From Planctomycetota bacterium (GTDB taxonomy: Bacteria > Planctomycetota > UBA1135 > UBA2386): a stretch of DNA of 64,000 bases. The number at the start of each line of letters is the position of its first letter. The stretch's first letter is position 1. The notes beneath the pieces are model-generated. The model saw only the letters and a list, made by a program, of their open reading frames with translations. It did no database searches and had not been told where the DNA came from. The position numbers were made by a program, and so were the translations under genes. The stretch lies in assembly GCA_028281765.1 (NCBI GenBank), contig JANQJF010000056.1, forward strand, positions 62,001 through 126,000, written 5' to 3'. Positions 1 through 8,364 of this stretch are shown here, in pieces.

Positions 1-747
1 GATCAGCCGGAGACGCCGAGCTTCGAGGTGTCGTCGCTCGGCCTGCAGGGCAACTCCTGGACGGTCGCGATCCCCGAGCTGCTCGGCTTCCTCGCGTTCT
101 CGTACAAGACCGGCATCCTGTGGGTGGACAGCCCGACCGAGAACTTCCTCGTCGGTGTCGTCGACGGTCGCCTGATGCACGCGAGCAGCGACCACACGCC
201 CGAGGGCCTGCGTCTCGGCGAAGTGCTGGTCGGCCTCGGCTACCTGACGCGTCGTCAGCTCGAGCGCTTCCTGAACGCGCAGGGCGATGGCGTCGCGGTC
301 TCCGGCGAGATGCTCCTCGAGAACGGACTGATCAGCGACGTCGAGCTGCACGAGGCTCTGACGAACCAAGTCTCGCAGCTGTTCTCGCGGCTCATCAACA
401 CGCGCGATGCGGTCTTCCGGTTCCAGGAAGGCCTCAACGTGCAGCTGGCCTACCAGGTCGACCTCGACATCAACCAGCTGCTGCTCAACAGCACGCGCGT
501 CTACGACGAAGACGCGAACTCCGTGCAGCTGGCGGCCTCGGTCCTGAGCGAGTGGAACGAGTGGAAGGACGCGGTCGAGGAGCAAGCCGGAAACGACGCG
601 CCGGAAGGCGAGTCGAACACGGCGACGAACGGCGTCCCGAAGGCCAAGCCCGCTCCGAAGAAGGAGGAGCCGGTGCCCGCCGCCGCGAAGTTCGAGGACG
701 GCGGCGACAATGCGGACAAGAACGACGACAAGGGCGACCAGAAATAG
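1..747 (+). CDS. DUF4388 (PATAN-like) domain protein, 5' end outside window
   Basis: The frame is open from base 1, so the protein probably begins before the window; the first internal start is GTG at 28. The visible 249 residues open with a segment typical of DUF4388 (SLGLQGNSWTVAIPELLGFL), followed by a stretch with the LGEVLVGLGYLTRRQLE pattern seen in such proteins, where an adaptor domain is linked to a helical DUF4388-associated region. The last 60 or so residues are a low-complexity Lys/Asp/Glu/Pro tail, probably disordered. Family members are usually cytoplasmic and associated with signalling or gliding systems. No partner is visible, so the specific role is unknown. Confidence 0.75.
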   Translation, partial: DQPETPSFEVSSLGLQGNSWTVAIPELLGFLAFSYKTGILWVDSPTENFLVGVVDGRLMHASSDHTPEGLRLGEVLVGLGYLTRRQLERFLNAQGDGVAVSGEMLLENGLISDVELHEALTNQVSQLFSRLINTRDAVFRFQEGLNVQLAYQVDLDINQLLLNSTRVYDEDANSVQLAASVLSEWNEWKDAVEEQAGNDAPEGESNTATNGVPKAKPAPKKEEPVPAAAKFEDGGDNADKNDDKGDQK

Positions 748-765
748 GTCGTCCGGCGATTCTCG

Positions 766-1011
766 CTAGTTCTTGGCGAGGATCTTGTCGACGTGCTGCT
801 GTTGCTCCTCCGCGCTCATCTTCGCGAACTTCGAAGAGCACTTCTTGCAGCAGAACGCGACCTTGTGATCGCCGACCATCACGGACGGCGAGTTCGCGTC
901 CACCGCTTCGCCCGCGAACGGGCAGGCGTCGTTGATCGGCGCCGCGTCGGCGGTCATCGTGCCGCAGCTGGCCATGAGGAGCAGGGAGAGAGCGAGGAGC
1001 AGTTTCTTCAT
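766..1011 (-). CDS. Small Cys-rich lipoprotein with YHS/TRASH-like metal-binding motif
   Basis: 81 residues. A lipoprotein signal peptide (MKKLLLALSLLLMASC) has its lipobox cysteine at 16. The mature part carries a NDACPFAGEAVD segment (C30) and a VAFCCKKCSSKF segment (C54, C55, C58). This spacing resembles YHS/TRASH-type domains that bind soft metals such as copper. The start at 1011 was chosen because the signal peptide begins there; the frame runs further upstream but without signal character. It is convergent with the DUF4388 gene, 18 bp away. Likely a periplasmic metal-binding or sensing lipoprotein; the metal is inferred from family resemblance only. Confidence 0.75.
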   Translation of the reverse strand: MKKLLLALSLLLMASCGTMTADAAPINDACPFAGEAVDANSPSVMVGDHKVAFCCKKCSSKFAKMSAEEQQQHVDKILAKN

Positions 1012-1095
1012 CGGTAGGGATCTCTCTGGATGGAGATACCCGCCAGCGTAGCGGCCAGGGCTCGCGAGGTCACGGTAGGGCCGATGGGAAGGCGC

Positions 1096-1101
1096 TATCC
1101 T
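1096..1101 (+). promoter_or_regulatory. -10-like hexamer TATCCT at a probable leaderless start
   Basis: TATCCT ends 6 nt before the GTG at 1108, so transcription would begin at or next to the start codon. There is no good Shine-Dalgarno sequence (a GGGAAGG lies too far upstream) and no clear -35. Confidence 0.45.
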
Positions 1102-1107
1102 GCCACC

Positions 1108-2556
1108 GTGCGGATGCCGTCGATTCTGACTCCTGTGCTGGTCGCGTTCTCGCTCTTGCCGTGCACGGCGCAGGAGGAGTCCGACCCGCTCTTCGACGTG
1201 GAGTGGCACGTTCTCGAGGACGGCAGTCTCGGGATCACGCCGAGCCCCTCGAGCGGGGGGGCGCCCGGGGTGATCGATCCGCTGTTTCGCGGCCTACACG
1301 CGGACCCGAGCCTCTGGGGTCGAATTCGCTTCTCGCTGCAAAGGGATCCGTACACCTGGCTCGTGCTCCTCGCGCCGGGGGCGCGCGATGTCGCATCCAC
1401 GACGTGGGCCGAGCTCGATCTCGCGGCGCGAGGCTTCGCTGATGCGGCGGCACGGATCGCGCTGTTGGACGGAGTGATCGCCGAGCGCCCGCACGGCGAT
1501 GGTGAGTTCCTGCAACTGCTCGCGATCCGTGCTGCGAGCCGCAGTGGCGTTCGTACGGTGCGTGAGCCGATCCAGCGGTTCGCGTCCCGCGACGGACTCG
1601 CCGATGGGCTCCGACGAGCGGCGAAGGAGGCGCTGGCAGATCTCGGTGGGCGTCCTCTCGACGAACCGCCGCACCTGCCTCCCGTTTCGAAGGAACGGCT
1701 CGTCGACCTGCCGTCCGACAGTGCGGTCGTGATTCGCATCGAGTCGTTGCGTCTGCCTCCGATGGATCGGCTGGCCACGGCGTTCCGGGCGCTCTCGCTG
1801 CGGACTACCCGGTATTGGATCCGACAAGCCGGAGGCGGACCGGCGACTCCTCCGATGTTGGCCGGCGGGCAGTTCATCGCCGACTGGCCGTGTCTGCTCG
1901 GCCACGAGCTCGCGCGACGGTTCGGGAGCTGGCGCGTCCATCGCTCCGTGACCGCGATCGGAACGCACTTCGACGTCCGGCTGTTCGGTGACTTCGATCC
2001 GGATGCGGTCGCGGCTGGATGCGACCGCGAGACTCCTCGTGTGGCATTCCAGCGAGGCAAAGGCGGCGCGGTGATCGTCGACCTTCCCGACGAGTACGAG
2101 TGGAAAGTCGAACACGACCGCATGCGGTTGTGGAATTCGAAGCCTCGCGTGGCCTCGCCAGGCGGCCGTGACCTCGCGGACGCGCTGGATGCCGCAGGCG
2201 TGCGTGACGACGACGTGCTGTGGATCCACCGTCGGTCCGGCGTACCGTGGCCGGAGTGCTTGTCCCGCAACGACGTGCTCGCGTGGTTGCGCGGTTTCGA
2301 ATCGTGCACGGTGCGTGTGGCGCTCGACGACGGGATCGACCTTCGACTGGTCGGGGATGTCGCGGCGGCGGAGCTCGAGGGCGTGCGCGCGAACGTGCAG
2401 CTCATCGCGGACTGGCTCGAAGACGAAGGCTTCGGAGAGCTCGACGTCGCGGTGTCCGGCGAATCCCGCATGTCGATTCGCTATCGCAAGGACGCTCCGG
2501 TGGTCGAAACGCTGGTTGCGATGATCGGCGCGATCGAGGTCTGGCCGGGCTTCTGA
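1108..2556 (+). CDS. Secreted protein of unknown function
   Basis: About 482 residues starting with a signal peptide (MPSILTPVLVAFSLLPCTA, from residue 3). GTG at 1108 is preferred over ATG at 1114 because a TATCCT hexamer ends exactly 6 nt before it, as at other leaderless-looking starts here; ATG 1114 would cost only two residues. The mature protein has no motif I recognise. It is rich in Arg, Asp and Trp and looks like an alternating alpha/beta globular protein rather than a repeat protein. The next gene starts 154 bp downstream on the same strand. Function unknown. Confidence 0.8.
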   Translation: MRMPSILTPVLVAFSLLPCTAQEESDPLFDVEWHVLEDGSLGITPSPSSGGAPGVIDPLFRGLHADPSLWGRIRFSLQRDPYTWLVLLAPGARDVASTTWAELDLAARGFADAAARIALLDGVIAERPHGDGEFLQLLAIRAASRSGVRTVREPIQRFASRDGLADGLRRAAKEALADLGGRPLDEPPHLPPVSKERLVDLPSDSAVVIRIESLRLPPMDRLATAFRALSLRTTRYWIRQAGGGPATPPMLAGGQFIADWPCLLGHELARRFGSWRVHRSVTAIGTHFDVRLFGDFDPDAVAAGCDRETPRVAFQRGKGGAVIVDLPDEYEWKVEHDRMRLWNSKPRVASPGGRDLADALDAAGVRDDDVLWIHRRSGVPWPECLSRNDVLAWLRGFESCTVRVALDDGIDLRLVGDVAAAELEGVRANVQLIADWLEDEGFGELDVAVSGESRMSIRYRKDAPVVETLVAMIGAIEVWPGF

Positions 2557-2710
2557 GCCGTCCGATCCGAAGGCGCAGGGCGCCGTTCCCCCCGATTCTG
2601 CGCACGAAGCCGTATAACCGTGGAGTTCGTGTCACGCTTCTGCGGGGAACGTCCTGTCAGAGGTCCGCGGCGCCGGACTCTCCGACCTCGCCACTCGAAC
2701 CATACCCATC

Positions 2711-4213
2711 ATGATCCGCACACTCGCTTCGCTCCTTCTCGCTACGACCTCGGTTTTCGGCACCGCGAACGCGCAGGTCGAATGGCTCGCTGCTGACCTC
2801 GACGGCGGCCAGGAAGTGCCGCCCGTCACGACTTCGGCCCAGGGCTGGTGCATGATCCGCACCAACACGACCTCGTTCTTGACCGAGATCTTCGTGCACA
2901 CGAGCGGCGTGCCCGCCGTGGCCGCGCACATGCACCGTGCGCCCTCAGGCTCGAACGGCCCGGTCATCGTCGGCTTGACCGCGGGCCCGAACAACTCGTG
3001 GTCGGGAGCCGCGGCGCTGTCTCCGGCCGACCACGCCGCGCTGCTCTCGGGTCAGATGTACATCAACGTGCACTCGACGGCGAACCCGGGTGGCGAGATC
3101 CGCGGGCAGATCGGCCCGTCGATCATCGAAACCTGGACGACCAGACTCGACGGTTCGCAGGAGGTTCCGCCGAACGGCTCGTCGGCGACCGGCACGGCGA
3201 CGCTGCGCTTCCACCGGCCGTCGAACGTCATGACGTACGAGGTCACGACGACCGGGATGGCGCCCGTAGCGGCGCACATCCACACGGCGCCGGTGGGTTC
3301 GAACGGGCCAATTGCATTCCCGCTCAACGGTGGTGCCGGTGGCGCGTACTGCGGCGTGACTGGCAAGTGGACCCCCGCGCAGATCGCGGCGCTCAACGCG
3401 GGCGACCAGTACATCAACGTCCACTCCGCGGCGTTCCCGGGCGGAGAGATCCGTGGCCAGCTCCGACCGCTCGGTCGTGCTGCGTGCATGAACGCGCGCA
3501 TCGACGGCGGCCAGGAGGTCCCGCCGAGCGGGTCGGCCGCGATCGGCCACGCGTCGGTCAGTCTGAACCCCGACAACTCGATCAACTACGACATCGTCGT
3601 CACGGGAGTCGTCGGTGTCGCGGCGCACATCCACCGTGCGCCGTTCGGGGTCAATGGACCGATCGTCGTGGGACTGTCCGGCGGCCCGACGATCTGGAGT
3701 GGCACGAGCGCGCCGCTGACGCCGGCCCAGATCCAGGACGCGATCAACGGACTCTGGTACGTCAACGTGCACAGCGCGGCGTTCCCGGGTGGCGAGATCC
3801 GTGGCCAGCTGGCGGTCGCCGAGAGCCCGGGGACGTTTGGCAAGGGCTGCCCGGGAACCGCCGGTCGGACCAAGATCACGTCGAACCACGCGTTGCTCGG
3901 CCAAGACCTCGACGTCTCACTCCACGGCGCTCCGGCCGGGGCCGCCGGGGCCTTCCTGTTCGGCTTCTCGCAGTTCTATCCGCCGATCGATCTGACGATC
4001 CTCAACTTCACGGACTGCTTCCTGCACACCAATTCGGTGCTGCCGATCAACTTCGTCGCGGATCCGAACGGCTGCACGTCGACCTCCGTTTCGATCGCAA
4101 ACAGCCTCGGCCTGATCGGGACCGAGCTGTTCCTGCAGGGCGCGGTCATCGACTTCGGGGCCAATCCGGGGAACGTCACGACCAGCGACCTGCTGTTCGC
4201 GACGATCCTCTGA
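2711..4213 (+). CDS. Secreted protein with three CHRD domains
   Basis: 500 residues. The signal peptide (MIRTLASLLLATTSVFGTANA) is followed by three tandem CHRD domains at roughly 25-140, 141-260 and 261-375. Each has the LDGGQEVPP-type opening, the AAHIHRAP segment and the YINVHSAAFPGGEIRGQ ending. CHRD domains occur in chordin and in many secreted bacterial proteins; their function in bacteria is not established. The C-terminal 120 residues start with GTFGKGCPGT and form a separate hydrophobic beta-rich module resembling C-terminal modules of other secreted planctomycete proteins. That module may serve sorting or surface attachment (inference). Confidence 0.9.
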   Translation: MIRTLASLLLATTSVFGTANAQVEWLAADLDGGQEVPPVTTSAQGWCMIRTNTTSFLTEIFVHTSGVPAVAAHMHRAPSGSNGPVIVGLTAGPNNSWSGAAALSPADHAALLSGQMYINVHSTANPGGEIRGQIGPSIIETWTTRLDGSQEVPPNGSSATGTATLRFHRPSNVMTYEVTTTGMAPVAAHIHTAPVGSNGPIAFPLNGGAGGAYCGVTGKWTPAQIAALNAGDQYINVHSAAFPGGEIRGQLRPLGRAACMNARIDGGQEVPPSGSAAIGHASVSLNPDNSINYDIVVTGVVGVAAHIHRAPFGVNGPIVVGLSGGPTIWSGTSAPLTPAQIQDAINGLWYVNVHSAAFPGGEIRGQLAVAESPGTFGKGCPGTAGRTKITSNHALLGQDLDVSLHGAPAGAAGAFLFGFSQFYPPIDLTILNFTDCFLHTNSVLPINFVADPNGCTSTSVSIANSLGLIGTELFLQGAVIDFGANPGNVTTSDLLFATIL

Positions 4214-4247
4214 GCGGCCGAACCGGGGTGACCTGGCCGGACCGGAG

Positions 4248-4273
4248 AAAAAAATCGCCCGTTCGGGCGATTT
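4248..4273. terminator. Bidirectional intrinsic terminator
   Basis: A perfect 9-bp stem (AAATCGCCC, loop GTTC, GGGCGATTT at 4252-4273) lies between two convergent genes. A run of seven A on its left becomes a T7 tract on the minus strand, so it is a strong terminator for the VOC gene (4412-4903). It is weaker for the CHRD gene, which ends at 4213, because only TTT follows the stem. Confidence 0.9.
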
Positions 4274-4411
4274 CGTAAACCAAACGGGGCTCCGCCGACA
4301 CCAAGTCTCTGATTCGCTTCGGTGAATGGAAGACTCGGACGTCAAGTCCTCAACACCTCGACACAGCCCTCTCAGAGCGTGTCATCCATGGTCTGTTTTG
4401 ACACGCGCCGC

Positions 4412-4903
4412 TCAGACGTGCTGATCGAACAAGATCGTGTTGCCGTCCGGATCGGTGAGCACAAAGCTCGCCGGTCCGGACGTCGACTCATCCGCCGGGT
4501 TGATGATCTCGAGGCCTTGCTCCTCGAATCGCTTCTGGAGCACGCGCACGTCCGTGTATTCGTCGAGCGGTTGCGCCTCGCCGTTCCAGCCCGGGTTGAA
4601 GGTCATGATGTTGTTCTCGAACATCCCCTGGAACAGCCCGACGACCGTGTCGCCGTTGCGCATGATGAGCCAGTTCTGCGACTGCTCGCCGTGGAACTGC
4701 GTGAAGCCGAGCTTCTCGTAGAACGCGCGGGAGGCGGCGAGATCCTTGACGGCGAGGCTGATCGAGAATGCGCCCAAGGGCATCGTGGAGGTGGTCATCG
4801 CGGGGGCTCCTTCGTGTAGGGGGGAGGGAAACGCGCCGTCGTCGCGAGTCGACTGGCACGAGATCAGGGTGAGAGTCGCCAAAACGGCTCCGAGGCACTT
4901 CAT
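4412..4903 (-). CDS. VOC-family (glyoxalase/bleomycin-resistance-like) protein, possibly a lipoprotein
   Basis: 163 residues from the ATG at 4903. The N-terminus [16 protein letters not shown] is a plausible lipoprotein signal with lipobox cysteine 16. The rest is a single VOC domain ([22 protein letters not shown] to [14 protein letters not shown]) of the type that binds a metal and small hydrophobic or thiol-conjugated substrates. A second start, ATG at 4798, has a textbook AAGGAG 8 nt upstream and would give a cytoplasmic 128-residue VOC protein beginning MTTSTMPLG. Either or both may be used. It is divergent from the AraC/GyrI regulator, which may control it. Confidence 0.8.
   Translation of the reverse strand: MKCLGAVLATLTLISCQSTRDDGAFPSPLHEGAPAMTTSTMPLGAFSISLAVKDLAASRAFYEKLGFTQFHGEQSQNWLIMRNGDTVVGLFQGMFENNIMTFNPGWNGEAQPLDEYTDVRVLQKRFEEQGLEIINPADESTSGPASFVLTDPDGNTILFDQHV
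4807..4812 (-). promoter_or_regulatory. Strong Shine-Dalgarno at an internal start of the VOC gene
   Basis: AAGGAG on the minus strand lies 8 nt before the ATG at 4798. It is one of the best ribosome-binding sites in the window, and it sits inside the longer lipoprotein reading frame, suggesting a second, cytoplasmic product. Confidence 0.6.
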
Positions 4904-4948
4904 GGGCATCCTGGTTATCCGGGAGCCCGGTATGCTGCTTGACATATC

Positions 4949-5884
4949 TTGCGAATCGACTCGGACAGCTCACGAACGGCGACGGCGCTCGACTACGTCG
5001 AGCGCGTGAATCGTGCGATCGACTTCATCCTGCAGAACCTCGAGCGGCCGATGCAGCTCGAGGACATCGCGTCCGTCGCGTGCTTCTCGCCGTGCCACTT
5101 TCATCGTGTGTTCCGCGGCCTCGTCGGCGAGACGCTGAATCAGTTCGTGAAGCGCGTGCGCCTCGAGCGCGCGCTCGCTGCGATGACGCACGAGCCGAGC
5201 CGGTCGGTGACCGACATTGCGCTCGCGTGCGGCTTCGGCTCCTCGTCGGACTTCTCCCGCAGCTTCAAACAACGCTACGGCGTGTCGCCGAGCGGGTTCG
5301 ACCTCGAGACGTTCCGCAAGGAGCGGCGCCGGGATTGGCAGGAGGCGATCGCGGATCCGGCGCACCGCCATCTCCTCGACGGTCTGCAGCCGGGTGAGAA
5401 CCCGGACGGGTTCGAGGTGCGCTTCGTCCGCATCCCACGGCGTGTCGTCGCGTACATCCGCGTCCTGAATTCATACACCGGCTCGGGCGTCGTCGACGCA
5501 TGTCACCGGCTGGTCGAATGGGCCGAGCTGCGTGGCCTCGCCGACGGCCAGTGGCTCGGTTACATGTGGGATGACCCCGAGATCGTCCCGCACGAGCAGT
5601 GTCGCTACGACGTCGGGCTCGTCGTCGATCACGTCGAGCCCGATGGCGAGATCGGACGGATCGAGTTTCCGGAGATGACCGTCGCCGAGCTCGAGATCCG
5701 CGGCGCGATCGATCTCGAGATGCGCGCGCTCGACTGGCTGTTCAAGACGTGGCTGCCGAGCAGCGGCTACGTGCCGACGGATCAGCCTGGGTTCGAGGCT
5801 TGGCTGGGGCGGCCGTTCGCACACGGGATGCAGCACTTCGAGCTGTTGCTGCAGCTGCCGGTGGCGCCAGGCGCCAGGGCCTGA
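4949..5884 (+). CDS. AraC-family transcriptional regulator with GyrI-like effector domain
   Basis: 311 residues. Residues 15-115 form the double helix-turn-helix of AraC regulators ([23 protein letters not shown] and the second helix pair around [31 protein letters not shown]). Residues 150-311 form a GyrI/Rob-like effector domain ([18 protein letters not shown]). This DNA-binding/small-ligand pairing is common in regulators of detoxification or efflux genes. The start is taken as TTG 4949, 12 nt after a TATGCT hexamer; no ATG or GTG fits as well upstream. The divergent VOC gene 45 bp away is the likely target (inference). Confidence 0.9.
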   Translation: MRIDSDSSRTATALDYVERVNRAIDFILQNLERPMQLEDIASVACFSPCHFHRVFRGLVGETLNQFVKRVRLERALAAMTHEPSRSVTDIALACGFGSSSDFSRSFKQRYGVSPSGFDLETFRKERRRDWQEAIADPAHRHLLDGLQPGENPDGFEVRFVRIPRRVVAYIRVLNSYTGSGVVDACHRLVEWAELRGLADGQWLGYMWDDPEIVPHEQCRYDVGLVVDHVEPDGEIGRIEFPEMTVAELEIRGAIDLEMRALDWLFKTWLPSSGYVPTDQPGFEAWLGRPFAHGMQHFELLLQLPVAPGARA

Positions 5885-5941
5885 CGGGGAACTTCTCGCG
5901 AATTCCCGTAAGTGTCCGCCCTGTCCGGAATCCGCCCGGTC

Positions 5942-7519
5942 ATGAGCAGATTCTTCCAGTTCGTGACCTGCACGCTCCTGTGCCTGTCTCCGGTCGCCCA
6001 AGAGACCCAGCGGGACGTCGAAGCAGACGGCGTCCAGCACAAGTTCCTGACGCCCGGGACGACCGATACGTGGCGGCTCGCGGCCGAGGCCGGGACGGTC
6101 GTGCGAGCGATCGTCACGACGCGTGAGTTCGACCCGACCCTCCTCTTCGTTCGACCTGGCGAAGGCGACGAGAAGTCCGTCTTGCTCGAACGGGACGACG
6201 AAGGCAGCACGAGTAGGTTCGTTTGGCGGGTGCAGGAGTCCGGACCGTTCGAGATTCTCGTGCGCGGCTTCGAACACCGCGGTGGGGGCAACTATCAGCT
6301 GCAGGTCGAGCGCTTCGACGTCGCGCCGGCACGCATCGGTGAGGGCGCGAAGATGACGCTCGACCGGACCGGCCAGGGCGCCGTGTGGTTCGAGGGACGC
6401 GTCGGCGCGCTGTTGTCCTATCGCGCAGCGGGTGTCAGTAGTGTGCAGCTGATCGGGCCGGACGGGCACGACCTCTCGCCTTGGTACAACACGGTGTCTC
6501 TCCCCGAAGACGGGGAGTACTTCGCACGACTCCGCGGCGCTCGACGAGCGCGAGTTCATCTCGAGTTCGCGCCGGCCCTCCAGATCGAGCTCGACGACGA
6601 CGGTGCGAACAAATCTCGGCTCCGCGCCGGCGAGCTGGCGTACTTCGAGTTCCGCAGCGAGGCGAAGATGTTTCGCGAACTGCGAGTCTTGCACGAGCGG
6701 GCGATTGCGACGCGTGTGTTGCGAATCGAGCCGGTGGACGGCGGCGAACTCCTCACCGAGCAGCGACGCGATCCCGTCGCGTATCCATTGCCGAACAAGG
6801 GCAAGCTCACCCGGACCGCGGTGACGTTCCTCGATGATGAACGCTACCAGGTGCAGGTCCTGTCTCTCGCCGATCACGACGGCGACAGCGTGATCCGCTG
6901 GCACGATCCGTCGCGTCGTCTCGAAGTGGATGCCGAGCTGACGTCGCGACTGCCGATCGGGGGCGCCGAGTTCTTCCTGTTCGACGCGGAGCCCGGGCAG
7001 CAGGTTCGCATCGACGTCGGATCCGAAGACTTCGATCCGCGGCTACGGCTCACGGATCTGGACGGTCAGCAGATCGCGGCCGACGACGACGGGGGTGAGC
7101 ACCTCGCGAGCTCCGTGACGTGGCTCGTGCGTCGCGCGGGTCCGTTCCGATTGCAGATTGCGTCGTCGGGTGACGGTGGTGGCGGCGATTACGAAGCGTC
7201 GGTACGCGACGTCGCGATCCCCGCGATCGAAGTCGGGGGGCGAGCCGAGGCGCGAGTCGCCGAGGGCTCCATCGTCTACTGGCACCTCGAGGGGAAGCAG
7301 AACCAGGAGCTGCTGTTCAGCGCGCGTTCGAGGGAGTTCGACGCCGCGATCGAGATCATGGATCCGTTCGGTGTCGTGGTCGGTCGGGATCGCGATGGCG
7401 GAGTCGGCGGTGACGGTCTCGTCGCGCTGCGCTTGCCGCGCGACGGCCGCTACACGGTGGGCGTGCGCGCGGACCGAGGGTCCGGCCGCGCGACGCTGCG
7501 GGTCATCGACGGGCGTTGA
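5942..7519 (+). CDS. Secreted protein with PPC-like beta-sandwich repeats
   Basis: 525 residues. The signal peptide (MSRFFQFVTCTLLCLSPVAQ) is followed by repeated segments of about 100 residues. Each has the pattern of bacterial pre-peptidase C-terminal (PPC) domains: hydrophobic strands, an EFDPTL or DFDPRL turn, a DDDG turn, and an FRLQI or YQLQV final strand. At least three copies are visible, near 25-125, 320-430 and 435-525. PPC domains normally accompany secreted proteases, but no catalytic domain is present here. GTG 5912 in the same frame would spoil the signal peptide. Function unknown, probably extracellular binding. Confidence 0.75.
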   Translation: MSRFFQFVTCTLLCLSPVAQETQRDVEADGVQHKFLTPGTTDTWRLAAEAGTVVRAIVTTREFDPTLLFVRPGEGDEKSVLLERDDEGSTSRFVWRVQESGPFEILVRGFEHRGGGNYQLQVERFDVAPARIGEGAKMTLDRTGQGAVWFEGRVGALLSYRAAGVSSVQLIGPDGHDLSPWYNTVSLPEDGEYFARLRGARRARVHLEFAPALQIELDDDGANKSRLRAGELAYFEFRSEAKMFRELRVLHERAIATRVLRIEPVDGGELLTEQRRDPVAYPLPNKGKLTRTAVTFLDDERYQVQVLSLADHDGDSVIRWHDPSRRLEVDAELTSRLPIGGAEFFLFDAEPGQQVRIDVGSEDFDPRLRLTDLDGQQIAADDDGGEHLASSVTWLVRRAGPFRLQIASSGDGGGGDYEASVRDVAIPAIEVGGRAEARVAEGSIVYWHLEGKQNQELLFSARSREFDAAIEIMDPFGVVVGRDRDGGVGGDGLVALRLPRDGRYTVGVRADRGSGRATLRVIDGR

Positions 7520-7591
7520 TCGGCGTCCACGATTCCGTTGGCTTCGAGTGACGGAGCTCGGACTCGACATGACGATCGGTTGGTAGGGCGC

Positions 7592-7597
7592 TCTAAT
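7592..7597 (+). promoter_or_regulatory. -10-like hexamer TCTAAT at a probable leaderless start
   Basis: TCTAAT ends 6 nt before the GTG at 7604. No Shine-Dalgarno sequence is present. Together these decide the start chosen for the acetyltransferase. Confidence 0.45.
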
Positions 7598-7603
7598 GGC
7601 CGG

Positions 7604-8335
7604 GTGCACGAACCAGACGCTCCCCGCCGCAACGAGCTCGGCCAAACGATCGGTGAGGCTCTGCCCGAGTGGTCTAGTGCGCGACGCCCGAGCGGCGCCG
7701 CACTCGATGGTCGCACGTGCCGCGTAGAACGCCTCGACGTCGCGCGCCATGCACGCGCTTTGTTCGACGCGTTCGCGGCCGACGCGGACGGCGCGCTGTG
7801 GACCTATCTGCCTGTCGGCCCGTTCGCGAACGTGATCGAGTTCGATCGCTGGCTCGAACAGGTCGTCGCGCGAGAGGATCCGCTCTACTACGCGATCTGC
7901 GAGCGCGCCGCCGGTGACGCCGTCGGCCTCACGTCGTATCTGCGCATCCAACCGGAGCACGGTTCGATCGAAGTCGGGCACATCGCGTACGCGCCGCGCC
8001 TGCAGCGCACCGTCGGCGCGACCGAAGCGATGTACCTCATGATGCGCTACGCGTTCGACGATCTCGGCTACCGCCGCTACGAGTGGAAGTGCGACGCGCT
8101 GAACCAGGCGTCGATGCGCGCCGCCGAACGCCTCGGTTTCGTCTACGAGGGTCTCTTTCGGCAGGCCGTGATCTACAAGAAGCGGAACCGCGACACCGCG
8201 TGGTTCGCGGTGATCGACAAGGACTGGCCCGACGTGAAGCGCGTGTTCGAGGCCTGGCTCGACGAAAGCAACTTCGACGAGACCGGGATCCAGCGTCGCT
8301 CGCTCTCCGACATTCGGGCTGAGAAATCCGAGTAG
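7604..8335 (+). CDS. GNAT-family N-acetyltransferase (RimJ/RimL-like)
   Basis: 243 residues. The GNAT fold spans residues 40-220, with the acceptor-binding strand EVGHIAYAPRLQRTVGATEAMYLMM and the following acetyl-CoA pocket, then the NQASMRAAERLGFVYEG motif typical of the RimJ/RimL group. These enzymes transfer acetyl from acetyl-CoA to protein N-termini or small amines. The start is GTG 7604, because a TCTAAT hexamer ends 6 nt upstream and the residues before it in the frame are not conserved in character. The stop codon TAG is followed by AGT, making another -10-like hexamer before the ECF gene. Substrate unknown. Confidence 0.88.
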   Translation: MHEPDAPRRNELGQTIGEALPEWSSARRPSGAALDGRTCRVERLDVARHARALFDAFAADADGALWTYLPVGPFANVIEFDRWLEQVVAREDPLYYAICERAAGDAVGLTSYLRIQPEHGSIEVGHIAYAPRLQRTVGATEAMYLMMRYAFDDLGYRRYEWKCDALNQASMRAAERLGFVYEGLFRQAVIYKKRNRDTAWFAVIDKDWPDVKRVFEAWLDESNFDETGIQRRSLSDIRAEKSE

Positions 8336-8364
8336 AGTCGTCGTTCGCCGGGCTCTCGGCCCTG

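Noticed and set aside
4252-4273. Short palindrome as a regulator-binding operator
   Set aside because: The adjacent A7/T7 tract and position between convergent gene ends make an intrinsic terminator the better explanation.
5471-6904. 477-residue minus-strand frame under the AraC and PPC genes
   Set aside because: It lies antisense to two well-supported genes and has shadow-type composition.
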